Source: a virus
Strand: one strand, 5' to 3'
Length of the DNA: 64,000 bases
IMG/VR virus record: IMGVR_UViG_3300020579_000008
Span: 1-64,000 of that record
Shown piece by piece: positions 15,356 to 24,900 of the stretch; the first letter of the stretch is position 1, and each line of letters begins with the position of its first letter. The translations under genes and the position numbers were made by a program. The notes below the pieces were generated by a model. It was given only the letters and a program-made list of their open reading frames with translations, was not told the origin of the DNA and did not search any database.

Positions 15356-15726
15356 TACTTGTACCACCTGATCCCACAACTGTAAACGCATGGATAACGA
15401 TCCTTACACCGATAGCCATTGCAATATCAACCATAGTAACCTCATTAGGAATTAAATGGGCACAGCAGGCCGCCGAAAGGGCTAATTTGGCAGCTATAAA
15501 TGCTAAAGCAGCCGCCGATGCTTCCAGAATAGCTGAAGCAAAATCCTCAGTTAAACTAGATGAAATTCATACGGCAGTAAACTCCGGGTATAGTGAGTCC
15601 TTAAACATAGGAGCAACCGCCCTGGAAAAGGTTGCCGAATTGACAAATAAACCGGAAGACGCCGAGTTGGCTAAGGCAGCCAGGATTGTATCGGATACTC
15701 ATGCTGCTGGAGGAAATAAAAAGTGA
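15346..15726 (+). CDS. membrane protein with one TM segment and helical tail, holin candidate
   Basis: 126 residues. A hydrophobic segment at about residues 15-37 (AWITILTPIAIAISTIVTSLG) is followed by an Ala-rich charged helix. Position next to the lysozyme suggests a holin or antiholin, but the single TM with a long cytoplasmic helix also fits an i-spanin. It overlaps its neighbours on both sides. Confidence 0.55.
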   Translation: MAVILVPPDPTTVNAWITILTPIAIAISTIVTSLGIKWAQQAAERANLAAINAKAAADASRIAEAKSSVKLDEIHTAVNSGYSESLNIGATALEKVAELTNKPEDAELAKAARIVSDTHAAGGNKK

Positions 15727-15980
15727 GGAGAAAAGTTTTAGCACTAGTTTTTTGCGTAGCCTTGGCATCGGAAGCCTTGGCAGTTGACAGTAAATCGCTC
15801 TTTATAGGCATCGGAATAGGCCTAGGTCTTTATACCTACCAAGGCACCCGTACACACGTGTTTCTACCCGCAGCACACGCCGTACAGCGTACGATTAGAC
15901 CGGTTCCTCAGGATAAGATTGATAAGGCGAATCGAAAAGCAGCAAAACTTGCAAGGAAACAAAACAAGGAGAAGGATTAA
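15723..15980 (+). CDS. small exported protein, lysis-cassette member
   Basis: 85 residues with an N-terminal signal peptide (MRRKVLALVFCVALASEALA, likely cut after ALA), then a Gly-rich hydrophobic segment (LFIGIGIGLGLY) and a basic tail. Coupled by ATGA-type overlap to the membrane protein before it and touching the lipoprotein after it. Pairing of an exported protein with a lipoprotein could be a spanin-like set, though no spanin signature is clear. Confidence 0.5.
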   Translation: MRRKVLALVFCVALASEALAVDSKSLFIGIGIGLGLYTYQGTRTHVFLPAAHAVQRTIRPVPQDKIDKANRKAAKLARKQNKEKD

Positions 15981-16576
15981 TGAAGCAGTCACTTTTAGCA
16001 CTGGTTTTATGTTTTACCATGCTGTTTACTAGTTGTAGTCCGACCTGGTTAACTACCGTGGACACTATCTTAGCTGTTGCCGCCCCAGCCCTAGTTAATA
16101 TTTTGCAGATTGTAGCTATTGCTGAAGGACAGCCGGTAAACACCGGGTTGCAGGCAAAGATTAAGGCGGATGTAGACAACCTTGAAAAATTAGCGCATGA
16201 TTTTTCTGTTGCTTCTGCCGCTGCTAGTCCCGGAGCGTGTCAGCAATTAAAAGCCGGTATCGAGGTATATAGCCAAGACATTCAGTTGGTCTTAAGTGTG
16301 GCCCAGGTAAACAATCCTAATACACAGGCAAAGATTGCCGTTTTATCGGCGTTAGTTGTAGGTACTGTAGAAGCTATTATAGCTCTTATTCCGCAATGCC
16401 AAACTGTGGCAAGAACGGCAAGAACCTCCGTTCCGTTTAATGCGAAGAAGTTTGTTAGCGATTACAATGCTGCTTTAGTGGTTCCAACTGGAGATGTGGC
16501 GGTAGATTCTTTGACGCCCAAACTTAAACTAAAGGCGCATAGTAAGACTTATCGTTACACCGTAGGGCTGTTCTAA
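15980..16576 (+). CDS. lipoprotein with lipobox
   Basis: 198 residues. MKQSLLALVLCFTMLFTSC ends in a lipobox-like LFTSC, predicting signal peptidase II processing and a lipid-anchored Cys. The mature part is Ala-rich and helical with one hydrophobic stretch (VLSALVVGTVEAIIALI). It could be an outer-membrane spanin-type subunit or a superinfection-exclusion lipoprotein. It implies a host with lipoprotein processing. Confidence 0.6.
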   Translation: MKQSLLALVLCFTMLFTSCSPTWLTTVDTILAVAAPALVNILQIVAIAEGQPVNTGLQAKIKADVDNLEKLAHDFSVASAAASPGACQQLKAGIEVYSQDIQLVLSVAQVNNPNTQAKIAVLSALVVGTVEAIIALIPQCQTVARTARTSVPFNAKKFVSDYNAALVVPTGDVAVDSLTPKLKLKAHSKTYRYTVGLF

Positions 16577-16604
16577 ACAAATTAGTGAAAGTAGGAATAA
16601 AAAT

Positions 16605-17630
16605 ATGCCCAAAAAAGTACTTTTTTTGGCAAAATTAGGACCAGGTTATTCTTATTCTGACAATACAACTTACCATGAGCCGAGCGGATTGCTAAATTCT
16701 TCTCGGCTTATCGTAAGAATGTTAAATAAACATGGGGTAAACGCTAAGTTCGTGCAAGTAGTTGACAGCAATTCCATCGACAAGGAAGTAGCAAGCTTTT
16801 CTCCTGACATTGTGATAATCGAGGCGCTCTGGGTTGTGCCGGAGAAGTTCACGGAACTTGCCAAGCTTCACCCAAATGTGCAGTGGTTCGTCCGCATCCA
16901 TAGCGAAGTGCCCTTCTTATCACAAGAAGGCATAGCGATACAGTGGATAAGGTCCTATATTAGACAACCGAATGTGCACGTTGCGTTTAATAGTTCCAAT
17001 ACGTTGCGAGATTTCCTGTGGGTGTTTCCTTCTTCCAAGTATTTGTACCTGCCGAATTATTTCCCGGAGTTCGAGCAAGAGGATTCTATCAGTACTGTTA
17101 GACCAAGTGAACGCTATGTGGACATCGGCAGTTTTGGAGCAATCCGCCCACTTAAGAACCAGCTAATCCAAGCGATGGCGGCTATTTCTTACGCAGATTC
17201 CGTGAGAAAGATGTTGGCGTTCCATATAAATGCCACGCGTGTAGAAGGCGGGGAACAGATTCTAAAAAACCTAAGGGCGCTCTTTGCGAACTCCAAGCAC
17301 AACTTGGTGGAACACGATTGGTTATCCGTTGAGGGTTTCGAAAACCTGCTGGCCCGTATGGACGTGGCTTCTTGTGTGTCCTTCAGCGAATCGTTTTGTA
17401 TAGCGGCAGCCGAGGCGGTGAGCCTAGGCGTTCCGCTGGTTTGTTCGCCGCAAATTAAGTGGGCGTATTCGGCTTCTTATGCGGACCCCACTAATATGGC
17501 AGATATCGTGCAGACGATTACTAGAGTTAAGGACTCCTGGCAGAGCGGTCTTATAAAGAAGTTAAACCGCAGAGGTTTAAAGGAGTACGACAGGAGATCG
17601 GTTAAATTTTGGCTGGAGTTCGTGAAGTAA
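16605..17630 (+). CDS. glycosyltransferase, GT-B fold (GT4-like)
   Basis: 341 residues. The N-terminal half has a Rossmann-like segment (KVLFLAKLGPGYSY) and DIVIIEALWV. The C-terminal half has IGSFGAIRPLKNQ, HDWLSVEGFENLLARMDVASCVSFSESFCIAAAEAVSLGVPLV, the classic E(x)7E-type donor-binding end of GT4 enzymes. It stands alone between the lysis genes and the GroES-like gene. The target could be virion protein, host surface glycan or DNA. Confidence 0.78.
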   Translation: MPKKVLFLAKLGPGYSYSDNTTYHEPSGLLNSSRLIVRMLNKHGVNAKFVQVVDSNSIDKEVASFSPDIVIIEALWVVPEKFTELAKLHPNVQWFVRIHSEVPFLSQEGIAIQWIRSYIRQPNVHVAFNSSNTLRDFLWVFPSSKYLYLPNYFPEFEQEDSISTVRPSERYVDIGSFGAIRPLKNQLIQAMAAISYADSVRKMLAFHINATRVEGGEQILKNLRALFANSKHNLVEHDWLSVEGFENLLARMDVASCVSFSESFCIAAAEAVSLGVPLVCSPQIKWAYSASYADPTNMADIVQTITRVKDSWQSGLIKKLNRRGLKEYDRRSVKFWLEFVK

Positions 17631-17640
17631 ATTAAACTTT

Positions 17641-17722
17641 GCTTGGGATATCCGAAGTAATACCCGAGCAACCGCCGGGATTGGCTTGCTTGCCACTTCG
17701 GAGAGCTAAGCAAGTCCCCGGC
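17641..17722 (+). promoter_or_regulatory. interlaced RNA stems in the leader of the GroES-like gene
   Basis: The 126-base gap 17631-17756 can form GCTTGGG (17641-17647) with CCCGAGC (17663-17669), TCCGAAGT (17651-17658) with ACTTCGGA (17695-17702), and GCCGGG..CTTGCTT (17674-17691) with AAGCAAG..CCCGGC (17708-17722). The three stems are interleaved in a chain. No T-run follows, so it is not a simple terminator. The RBS CAGGAGACTCA at about 17743 is outside the stems. It is not a tRNA. Confidence 0.4.
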
Positions 17723-17756
17723 GTCAATCTTAGTAAATAACTCAGGAGACTCAGAA

Positions 17757-18491
17757 ATGACATTATCAGGTGGAGACCGGCTTGCGTCCGGCCAAAAGAC
17801 GGCGCAATTTGGTGGAGCTGGCAATTTTGTAACCGAATTCGAAAGCGATTTTATCTTCAAATCTCCGGCAGAAGTTTGTAAGAAGTACGGTATTACCGGT
17901 CACGAATACCAACAGTATGATTCGGAAAGACAGAGGGGCGATAGTTTGCCGGATTTGCAGCCCGTGGGGGCAGAACAGGTAAAACCGAGTTTTACTGTTA
18001 CGGATAGGCGCAGTCAATTTCTTCCCAATGCCGGGGTGGTGGAAGCTAAGGTTTCTAAGTATCCAATTAGGGAATATAGACCTTTTTCTGCTATTCTTGA
18101 CAGGATTTTGGTGAAGAGAATAGAGACCGACCCAGATTTAGAAGAACTAGAAGACGGCTCTGCACGAAGTAAGAGAACGGGCTTGGTTATAGCGGCCCGT
18201 TATAGACAGCATAACAATAAAGGCATTGTTTTATCGGTTGGAAATTATATTGGTATTGGGGGACAGTGTATACCTCTTTCTAACTTTGTAAGTGCAGGCG
18301 ATTTAGTAACGTTCGGGAGCTATAACACGGAAAAATTTGAGATGAATTTTAAACAAGCCAAAGATTTATGTCATTCCTTAGGTATAGATCATGAAGAGGG
18401 GGATGAACCATTTCAAATTTTAAGACTACAAGACGTGAGAGGCGTTGAGAAATTTATAGTTCGAGTAAAGTTGGTAACAAATGAAAGCTGA
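17757..18491 (+). CDS. GroES-like co-chaperonin (gp31-type) with long N-terminal extension
   Basis: 244 residues. From about residue 105 the sequence follows the GroES plan: FSAILDRILVKRIET, a mobile-loop region with RSKRTGLVIAAR, KGIVLSVGN, SAGDLVTFGSY and ILRLQDVRGVEKF at the end. The first 100 residues are an added region not found in host GroES. Phage co-chaperonins such as T4 gp31 help GroEL fold the capsid protein, so this one may serve the coat protein. The HNH gene overlaps its last 11 bases. Confidence 0.75.
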   Translation: MTLSGGDRLASGQKTAQFGGAGNFVTEFESDFIFKSPAEVCKKYGITGHEYQQYDSERQRGDSLPDLQPVGAEQVKPSFTVTDRRSQFLPNAGVVEAKVSKYPIREYRPFSAILDRILVKRIETDPDLEELEDGSARSKRTGLVIAARYRQHNNKGIVLSVGNYIGIGGQCIPLSNFVSAGDLVTFGSYNTEKFEMNFKQAKDLCHSLGIDHEEGDEPFQILRLQDVRGVEKFIVRVKLVTNES

Positions 18492-19068
18492 AACTCTCAT
18501 TGGAAATAGATACGGAAGGGTAATTATTCTTGGAAGGGACCCGACTAAGTACAAATCAAACTATGCCATAATAAGGTGCGATTGCGGAAAAAAGAAATCA
18601 GTACTAACAAGAGACTTACTTTTAGGAAAAACTAAAAGTTGTGGATGCTTAAGAGAAGAGATCATAGCAAAAGGAAGAGACAATACCAATAGAAACGCCA
18701 ATAGCCGCGCTTACAACACCAATATTAAAACGGAAGTATTGGGACATTATAGTCCTAATGGAATTTTGAAGTGCTCTGACAACGATTGTTGTATAAATGA
18801 TATCGACATGTTGACTTTGGATCATGTTAATAATGACGGGGCTAAAGACCGACAAGAAGGTAGAAAACAAACCGGAGTAGCTTTATACGGAATGTTAAAA
18901 AGAGCGGGTTATCCAGAAGGATTTTCTACTCTTTGCTGCAATCATCAGATGAAAAAGGATTTAAATCTTAGAAGAAACTTGGCATGTAAAAAAGCTATAT
19001 TTTCTTATATCATACCGATGATGCTCATAGGTTCTTATGGAAAGGACCTTCAAACATGCCCAGTTTAG
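18481..19068 (+). CDS. HNH endonuclease with N-terminal zinc-ribbon domain
   Basis: 195 residues. The N-terminal NRYGRVIILGRD and CDCGKKKSVLTRDLLLGKTKSCGC form the Cys4 domain common on phage HNH enzymes. MLTLDHVNNDGAKDRQ and YPEGFSTLCCNHQMKKD form the HNH core (LDHxNxDG ... LCxNHxxxK). The final 25 residues are hydrophobic and may result from frame change at the insertion point. It overlaps the GroES-like gene before and the small gene after it, and it has no pseudoknot leader. Confidence 0.82.
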   Translation: MKAETLIGNRYGRVIILGRDPTKYKSNYAIIRCDCGKKKSVLTRDLLLGKTKSCGCLREEIIAKGRDNTNRNANSRAYNTNIKTEVLGHYSPNGILKCSDNDCCINDIDMLTLDHVNNDGAKDRQEGRKQTGVALYGMLKRAGYPEGFSTLCCNHQMKKDLNLRRNLACKKAIFSYIIPMMLIGSYGKDLQTCPV

Positions 19069-19319
19069 TAAAGAAGCCACATGATCCCTTTTGGGATGGA
19101 CCATTAACCAGAAAAGAAGCCCAAGCGGCTTTTGATAAGTTGGGAAGAAACGATGCGGAACTATCGGCCATGGCGGATACGGCCTCGATTTTGATAAATT
19201 ATCTCTGTGAAAAGGCTGGTGTAAAGCGAGAAGACGTAGACGCATACGTAGAAGAGAAGAAAGTTTTGATGGCAGTAGAACGGGAACGTTTGCGGCAGGA
19301 AGCAGCGGCTAATGCTTAG
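19056..19319 (+). CDS. small helical protein (87 aa)
   Basis: ATG 19056, overlapping the end of the HNH gene. GPLTRKEAQAAFDKLGRNDAELSAMADTASILINYL is a helical domain, and the end is charged. It overlaps the next gene by 8 bases. Unknown function; a small scaffold or connector chaperone is possible by position only. Confidence 0.55.
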   Translation: MPSLVKKPHDPFWDGPLTRKEAQAAFDKLGRNDAELSAMADTASILINYLCEKAGVKREDVDAYVEEKKVLMAVERERLRQEAAANA

Positions 19320-20037
19320 GGAAGATTACGAGTGCTACGTATGTCCCCAGGAATTCCAAGATAGGTTGACGGAGTTGGGCGGTATAAATAGATATGACAA
19401 ACCTAACTTCCTTTGCGTGTGGGGCCAAGGTGGCCAAGACGAGTGCTTATATCGCTCGGGGGGTGCTTGGCATGTGCCAGGCGAGCCCTCGTATTACGGC
19501 TACCGTGACCTTCTGATTGGCGGGGGTGTGCCGGGGTGGTGCTTGCTTCAGTGGCAGGATGCTATTTGCTTTGGTACGCCCGAGAGTTACTACGTGCAAA
19601 ATCTGGACGAAGAAACGCAGTTGCAGGACCTAGGCGAGTATCCATACCAAGGAAAATACGTTTTGCTATACTCCATGGTGTGGAGAGACATGAGTTCTGG
19701 CAAGATGAAACTCGAATCTATGCCACTGAATTCGTTTATTTTGGATACGGTGGTGCCAATCATAATGGAGGCCAAAGAAATTTCTTGGCTTAAGACCAAA
19801 GCTGCCCTTCAAGATATAAAATCTCGTGAGGACAAGCTAGACTGTGACATGATCGAAGATTGTATGCGAGACGCGGCAGTTCCTTTTAAAGGTTCGCCAG
19901 TGTCTTATGCACGCCAAGGTTGTCGCACAAATTTAATTGACAAAAAAGTAGAATCGCTTACAAGAAATTGGAACAAAATGATCCACAACGCCAAATCATT
20001 GGGTAGAGGCTTAACTCAACGGGGCGTTGCACCATAA
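19312..20037 (+). CDS. hypothetical protein (241 aa)
   Basis: Begins MLREDYECYVCPQEFQDRL and has a Trp/Tyr/Gly-rich middle with repeated aromatic positions (WGQGGQDECLY, WHVPGEPSYYGYRDLL), then an acidic and helical C-terminus. The DNA near 19467-19493 matches the dispersed 11-nt repeat (TGCTTGGCATGTGCCAGGCGAG) split over GGAWHVPGEPS. No family is recognised. Co-directional position between the chaperonin-like and connector genes suggests a head or connector role. Confidence 0.55.
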   Translation: MLREDYECYVCPQEFQDRLTELGGINRYDKPNFLCVWGQGGQDECLYRSGGAWHVPGEPSYYGYRDLLIGGGVPGWCLLQWQDAICFGTPESYYVQNLDEETQLQDLGEYPYQGKYVLLYSMVWRDMSSGKMKLESMPLNSFILDTVVPIIMEAKEISWLKTKAALQDIKSREDKLDCDMIEDCMRDAAVPFKGSPVSYARQGCRTNLIDKKVESLTRNWNKMIHNAKSLGRGLTQRGVAP

Positions 20038-20057
20038 TAGACTTAGGAGAAACAAAA

Positions 20058-20978
20058 ATGGAAGCAACAGTAAGTGCGCCACAGCACAGAGCAGACCTTA
20101 GTGCAGGAATGTCTAAGGCTAATAATCAGGAATTTAATTTTTTTGGAAACCAGTTCCTTAGTAACAGAGAGCCCGAATACTTTGTGTATTTATACAACGT
20201 ATCGGAAACAAAATTTGAAGTGAACCGCACACCCATTGTTGATAGGCTAATCATTGGTCCAAAAAAGTCTGGAGAGGAGTATACACTTGTCGGAAAATTT
20301 CCTCAACCGCTTTTAATCCCAGTGGGCAATATTGATTCTAACGAAATTGAATTGAAGCCCATGGACGCTCGGCGTTTTGCCATGGATATTTGTAACCCAG
20401 ATAATTTTGGGTTAGATCAGAACGCGGTGATTGATCCTAAGCAGGGGACTAGTGCTGGGACTAATAACATTGGCAAGAAGGGCGTGTTCTGGTCTATTAA
20501 TAACCCGCCAAAGCCCGAGGAAGTTAAGGCTGCAATTAAACGTATGGAAGCCTTCTATCTAAGCAAATTAGAGGAAGCCCGTACGGTTGAAGTTTCCGCG
20601 CCCGCTACTTTGAAAGACGTGCTTGGCCCCGAACATCATCAGGCCGCCGATTATTACGCAGAATCATTCAGTTGGCACGGAAAACGTTCAAAGCCCGCCG
20701 ATTGTCCTAACTGCGGTTCTCGTATCATAGCAGGAGCAGCGTTCCACAGAACTGATGAAGGTGGGATGTGTATTATTTCTTGGCCAAAGGCCGTTGCTGC
20801 CGGTGTGAGAACTCGTGCACAAGCGTACGAAGCCACGGGAGATGAGCAGTTTGCTCCGAAGGCTCCTCAGCCGCTTGCCCAAGTAGTCTCCCAGACCACC
20901 GAGACCGCTCCCAAGGCGAACGCTAGGCAAGCACAAGCGGGTACCCAGGCGGGTGCCAAGCAAGAGACCCAAGTTTAA
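20058..20978 (+). CDS. hypothetical protein with a C-terminal zinc-ribbon-like site
   Basis: 306 residues. The first 150 residues are beta-rich (FVYLYNVSETKFEVNRTP, LIPVGNIDSNEIELKPM). DCPNCGSRIIAGAAFHRTDEGGMC near residue 215 is a CxxC...C zinc-ribbon-like segment. The tail (KANARQAQAGTQAGAKQ) is encoded by units of the dispersed 11-nt repeat, so the C-terminus has been extended by repeat invasion. Likely a structural or connector-associated protein; not recognised. Confidence 0.55.
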   Translation: MEATVSAPQHRADLSAGMSKANNQEFNFFGNQFLSNREPEYFVYLYNVSETKFEVNRTPIVDRLIIGPKKSGEEYTLVGKFPQPLLIPVGNIDSNEIELKPMDARRFAMDICNPDNFGLDQNAVIDPKQGTSAGTNNIGKKGVFWSINNPPKPEEVKAAIKRMEAFYLSKLEEARTVEVSAPATLKDVLGPEHHQAADYYAESFSWHGKRSKPADCPNCGSRIIAGAAFHRTDEGGMCIISWPKAVAAGVRTRAQAYEATGDEQFAPKAPQPLAQVVSQTTETAPKANARQAQAGTQAGAKQETQV

Positions 20979-21081
20979 CCACAACCTTGGCATCCAAAAG
21001 GTCCGCCGAATAGGTGCGTCCTGAGTCCGTGCTGAAAAGCAGTGGCTTTGAGGGTGCCATGTTTCACCAGTAGTTGCAAGG
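20979..21081 (+). other. structured intergenic region before a terminator
   Basis: No gene is seen. CCTTGGCATCC near 20986 can pair with GGGTGCC near 21052 and with CAAGG near 21077, enclosing a small GNRA-type hairpin (TGCTGAAAAGCA near 21029). It is probably the 3' untranslated end of the upstream unit, ending in the terminator at 21082. A regulatory RNA cannot be excluded. Confidence 0.3.
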
Positions 21082-21114
21082 CCCGCTCAGGGAACACCTG
21101 GGCGGGTCTTTTTT
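21082..21114 (+). terminator. Rho-independent terminator
   Basis: CCCGCTCAGG (21082-21091) pairs with CCTGGGCGGG (21097-21106), 10 bp with one G-U, loop of 5, followed by TCTTTTTT. It is the clearest terminator in the window and separates the head/connector block from the adaptor and spike genes. Confidence 0.88.
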
Positions 21115-21133
21115 AATTTCTAAGGAGGTTTCA

Positions 21134-21961
21134 TTGAGTAGCCCAACAATTGCATTAGGACCGTACCCGTCCCTTGCTACCATAATGGACCTTACGCGCA
21201 GTCTCGTGAATGATGCCCAGGCAGGTGCTACGGGTACACCAGGCGAAGGCCAGATTTTAACAAATAATCCAGTTATCTCCCCGTTTACACAACCTTTTTT
21301 GAATTCAGCAATTCGCCAATTGTACAGGGAGTTAAGAAACATTGGCCAGGCGACCTTGATAAAAGATAATGTTGTTATTTTAAATATTCCCCCTTTAACT
21401 AGTCCTACTTATGGGCTCGGAATGGCGGACGCCGCTGTACAAACGTTTTTAGGCTTTGGCGGTTATTTCGACGGCTTTCAAATGAATTCCAACATTGTTC
21501 TTCCTAGTGATGTTTTATTCGTAGAAAAGGTTTGGGAACGGCAGAGCAACACACCTAATGATTTTATACCAATGATTCAGCCGCAGTCTGGCCTACGTTC
21601 CCGACGACAAACTCCGGCACTCTACGAGTGGGAATGGAGAAATGATTCTGTATGGATGGTGGGCAGTACGCAAACGCGTGACTTGAGGTTGCGCTACATG
21701 GCTTCTCTCCCGCAATTTTTTAGTCCCACATTAGACCTCACGGCTACGTATGTTCCAGTTATGGACAGTGAAGATGTTTTGGCCTACAAAACTGCGGTTC
21801 TCTATGCGAGAATGTTAGGATCACCCGGTTTGCCTGATTTAATCGCAGAAGCTAAGGAGCAAACATTTCAGTTGAAGAATCAAAATACCCGTAGGGGTCA
21901 ATCGGTCGATTATCATAGAATCCCCCACGGTTCTCATCAAGACTACCACGGAAGGTACTAA
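21134..21961 (+). CDS. head-tail connector / tail adaptor-like protein
   Basis: 275 residues from a TTG start at 21134 behind a perfect TAAGGAGG; an upstream in-frame ATG at 21074 would lie in the terminator and is unlikely. The N-terminal helix region (ATIMDLTRSLVNDA), the middle LPSDVLFVEKVWERQ..W-NDSVWMVG..LRYMASLPQF and the C-terminal DVLAYKTAVLYARMLGSPGLPDLIAEAKEQ match the helical plan of podovirus adaptor proteins. The position after the head genes and before tailspikes supports it. The call rests on context and fold pattern. Confidence 0.55.
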   Translation: MSSPTIALGPYPSLATIMDLTRSLVNDAQAGATGTPGEGQILTNNPVISPFTQPFLNSAIRQLYRELRNIGQATLIKDNVVILNIPPLTSPTYGLGMADAAVQTFLGFGGYFDGFQMNSNIVLPSDVLFVEKVWERQSNTPNDFIPMIQPQSGLRSRRQTPALYEWEWRNDSVWMVGSTQTRDLRLRYMASLPQFFSPTLDLTATYVPVMDSEDVLAYKTAVLYARMLGSPGLPDLIAEAKEQTFQLKNQNTRRGQSVDYHRIPHGSHQDYHGRY

Positions 21962-21964
21962 GTA

Positions 21965-24900
21965 ATGGCATTACTTCGCTACGATGGTTTTGTAAAGAGC
22001 GCTTTGGGACAAGCCATAGCTGGCGCACAGATTTATGCATGTACTCAGCCTGCCAATACCGCTTTTATACCGCCTTCTCCCTTACTATCAATTTTTTCAG
22101 ACATTAATGGGAACTCGTTAATTACCCAACCTCTTCGGGCCGATGGTTTTGGTCATTTTGATTTTTATATCCCCAGCACCACATTCACCCTTGTTATTGT
22201 TAACGGGGGGAAAGTACAACAGGTATACGCAGACCAGGCCCCAATGGGCAGCTTCGGGAGTGGCGGAGGAAGCATTGATTTAGGGGACCTTGCTAGTACC
22301 GACCCGGCATCTGCCTTGAGCCCTTATGTCGCAAACGACGCAAACCCAAACATTGCTTTGAATCAGATTGTAATGATTAATAGGGGCTCCATCCCGGTAG
22401 ATACTAAGCGTAAAGTCCTTAATGTTTATTTGGAGGTTAATGGGCAGCAATCCGGGGCAAATTACGATGGATTTCAATCTAACGTAGGGGTTACGATAGA
22501 TGCAAACACATCCCCCTCCGCAGGGGCAGCCGAAGCCGGAGAATTTTCTACCTCCGTGTTTGGACCGGGTCCCTTTAGTCAGATAAATGCTCTAAAAACA
22601 AGAACCAGCATACTAAACGGGGCTAACTTAACTAATGTAATAGGTTATTCACAGTACCTTCCGCAATTTGATTCTGGAACTACAACTTCTAATTATTTCG
22701 GAATTTTCCAAGATAACCCATCTGGTGGTGGAAACGTTACGAATTGGGTGGGAGCCTCTTTGCAGGCCCCGATTAGCGGGGTTAATGTTACCAATGGCTA
22801 CGGAATTCTATGCAGCGGTGGAACGGCAGCCCTTGTAGCAAACGATGCTACGCCTTCGCATGGTTTCATAGGGCACGGTTCCACCCCTGGGGGCTCGCCT
22901 GGCACTCTCCACGATGGCTGGTATGGCATTACGGGGTCTCCCGAGGGCGTGCTTACTGCTAACATAGGCTCCATAGCTTCTCGCCAAGACGGTGGGCCTG
23001 GTACAGCCCTATACGTAAAGGAAACCGGCTCTGGTAACGTTGGGTGGACGGCGGTGACCTCTACGTCTAACGCAACCAATTTGCAAGGCACCCCAATAAG
23101 TACCGTAGGACCTACTTCTCTTCAAGTTTTGCAGTTCGTAGGGGGGAAGTGGACCCCGGAAACTGTGGCCGGAATCTCCACGTATAACGTGGCTCACTCA
23201 ACGGACTATATTTGGTCTATTGTAGCAGGAGTGGGCTTTGGCGCATTAACTGCGGGAACTCCAGCTACGGTAACCTTTGCTACCGCGCCACAAGGCATTG
23301 ATTGCAGCGGCAGGGCGTGTACGCCGTACTGGATTTATATATCTGGAGTTGGCACAGCCGAAGCCGTAAAGGTTACCGGAGGTACTTGTACTTCTGGTGC
23401 ACTTAATTGCACTGTACAATTTACCCCGTTTTTTAGTCACAGCACCGGCTACACCCTTGGCACTGCTACAGCAGGAATTCAGGAAGCTCTAAACATTGCT
23501 TGTGGTGTTGATCCTAATCCAATTTTGAATGGATATTGCAAAGTTATTGTTCCTCCATCGGCTATAGGGTTTTCTTATCCCGTGCACGCAACTATTACGA
23601 TGTGCACTACGGAGTCTTCTTTAGAGGGGTATGGAGCAACCCTGGCTTGCGATTCTAGGGGGCCGTGCTTGCAAATTGGGGACTTGGTTCTTTCTACCCA
23701 TGCCAATTCTAACACTGTACAGGGCCTTACATTTAGACCGACGCCATTGCTTTCTACTTCCGACTACGTGGGAAACCTAATTACCAGCACTTCTCGTGCT
23801 AGTGGGGTTTCCACGATAAACACCAATGCGTCCCATAATTTTAGAGTGGGCGATCCGGTTACAATTCTTTTTACGGATGACACCCGCTATTGGGGGGATG
23901 TTCCGCAGATCGCATCGGTACCGTCTTCTACATCCTTTACTTACAATTCTACCGGCAGAGGGGATGCTACACTGCAAACAACTCCCGGACTCGTGGCGCT
24001 TACATATGTCTGCGTTTTAGATAACGCCAATGGTACCGCCCTACGTGACTTAAAAGTAGATTATGAGGCCAGCGCGGGGGCTTTTAATGGCATATTCGAT
24101 TTGTGGGACGATGAGGATTGCACTATTGATAATTTTACAAACAATGGGATCGCATTAAACAGAAATATTAACTGGTCTCCTTCGTTTATTGCTTCTTACG
24201 GAGCAAACAATTTACCCAGTGCTACACAGCAGTTAGCCGCTGTTCTTAGCTTATCTAACACAAGTATAACCGCACAATCGGCTAACGCTATTACCTTTTT
24301 TAATTGCAACGGGTTGTATATAGATAACACCGTTTTGCAAGCCACCGGACCTTGGCAGGTAAATTGTTCTAATCAAACGGGCAATTTTCAAGGCGCGTCT
24401 ATTAGAAACCTTTATTCAGAGTCTGGAGCCGGTCTTAATCCGGTTTCTCCGGCTAGAAGTCCTTGGCCCGGCTTGGGAACCGCCGGGCTAATCGCGGGGC
24501 CTTCTACCGGCGCGGCATCCTTTAATATCCGTGGGAATGGTAATGTAGCGGGGGCTTATCCTATAGTTGGAACCGGTTCTACTAATTATATTTATTACGT
24601 AGTAGCCCATGACACCACCGCAGGAACCTCTACTCCACCGCTGCCAGTTATGTATGCCAAATCTAATGGTGGAGCTGTTACCGTATCTTGGCCTAGAATC
24701 GCCAACGGTACCGACGCATTTACTTATGATGTATTAAGGGTAGCTTCAGCAAGTGGAACCATAGCAGACCCATTAAGCATTTCGCCCTATACAGGGGGAT
24801 GCCCAGGCGGATCAACTTCTGCTATGGGCAGTGTTGTAGTTGGACAAGCGCAGCAGTCTGGGTTTATACAAACATTTTCTGATGACACGACAGTTGCTAC

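Noticed and set aside
17641-17722. tRNA gene
   Set aside because: No cloverleaf, no T-loop GTTCGA segment and no acceptor pairing.
18990-19068. Transmembrane tail on the HNH protein
   Set aside because: The hydrophobic end is short, overlaps the next gene start and looks like a frame change at the insertion point.
21074-21133. ATG 21074 as start of the connector gene
   Set aside because: The sequence holds the terminator hairpin; TTG 21134 has a perfect ribosome-binding site.
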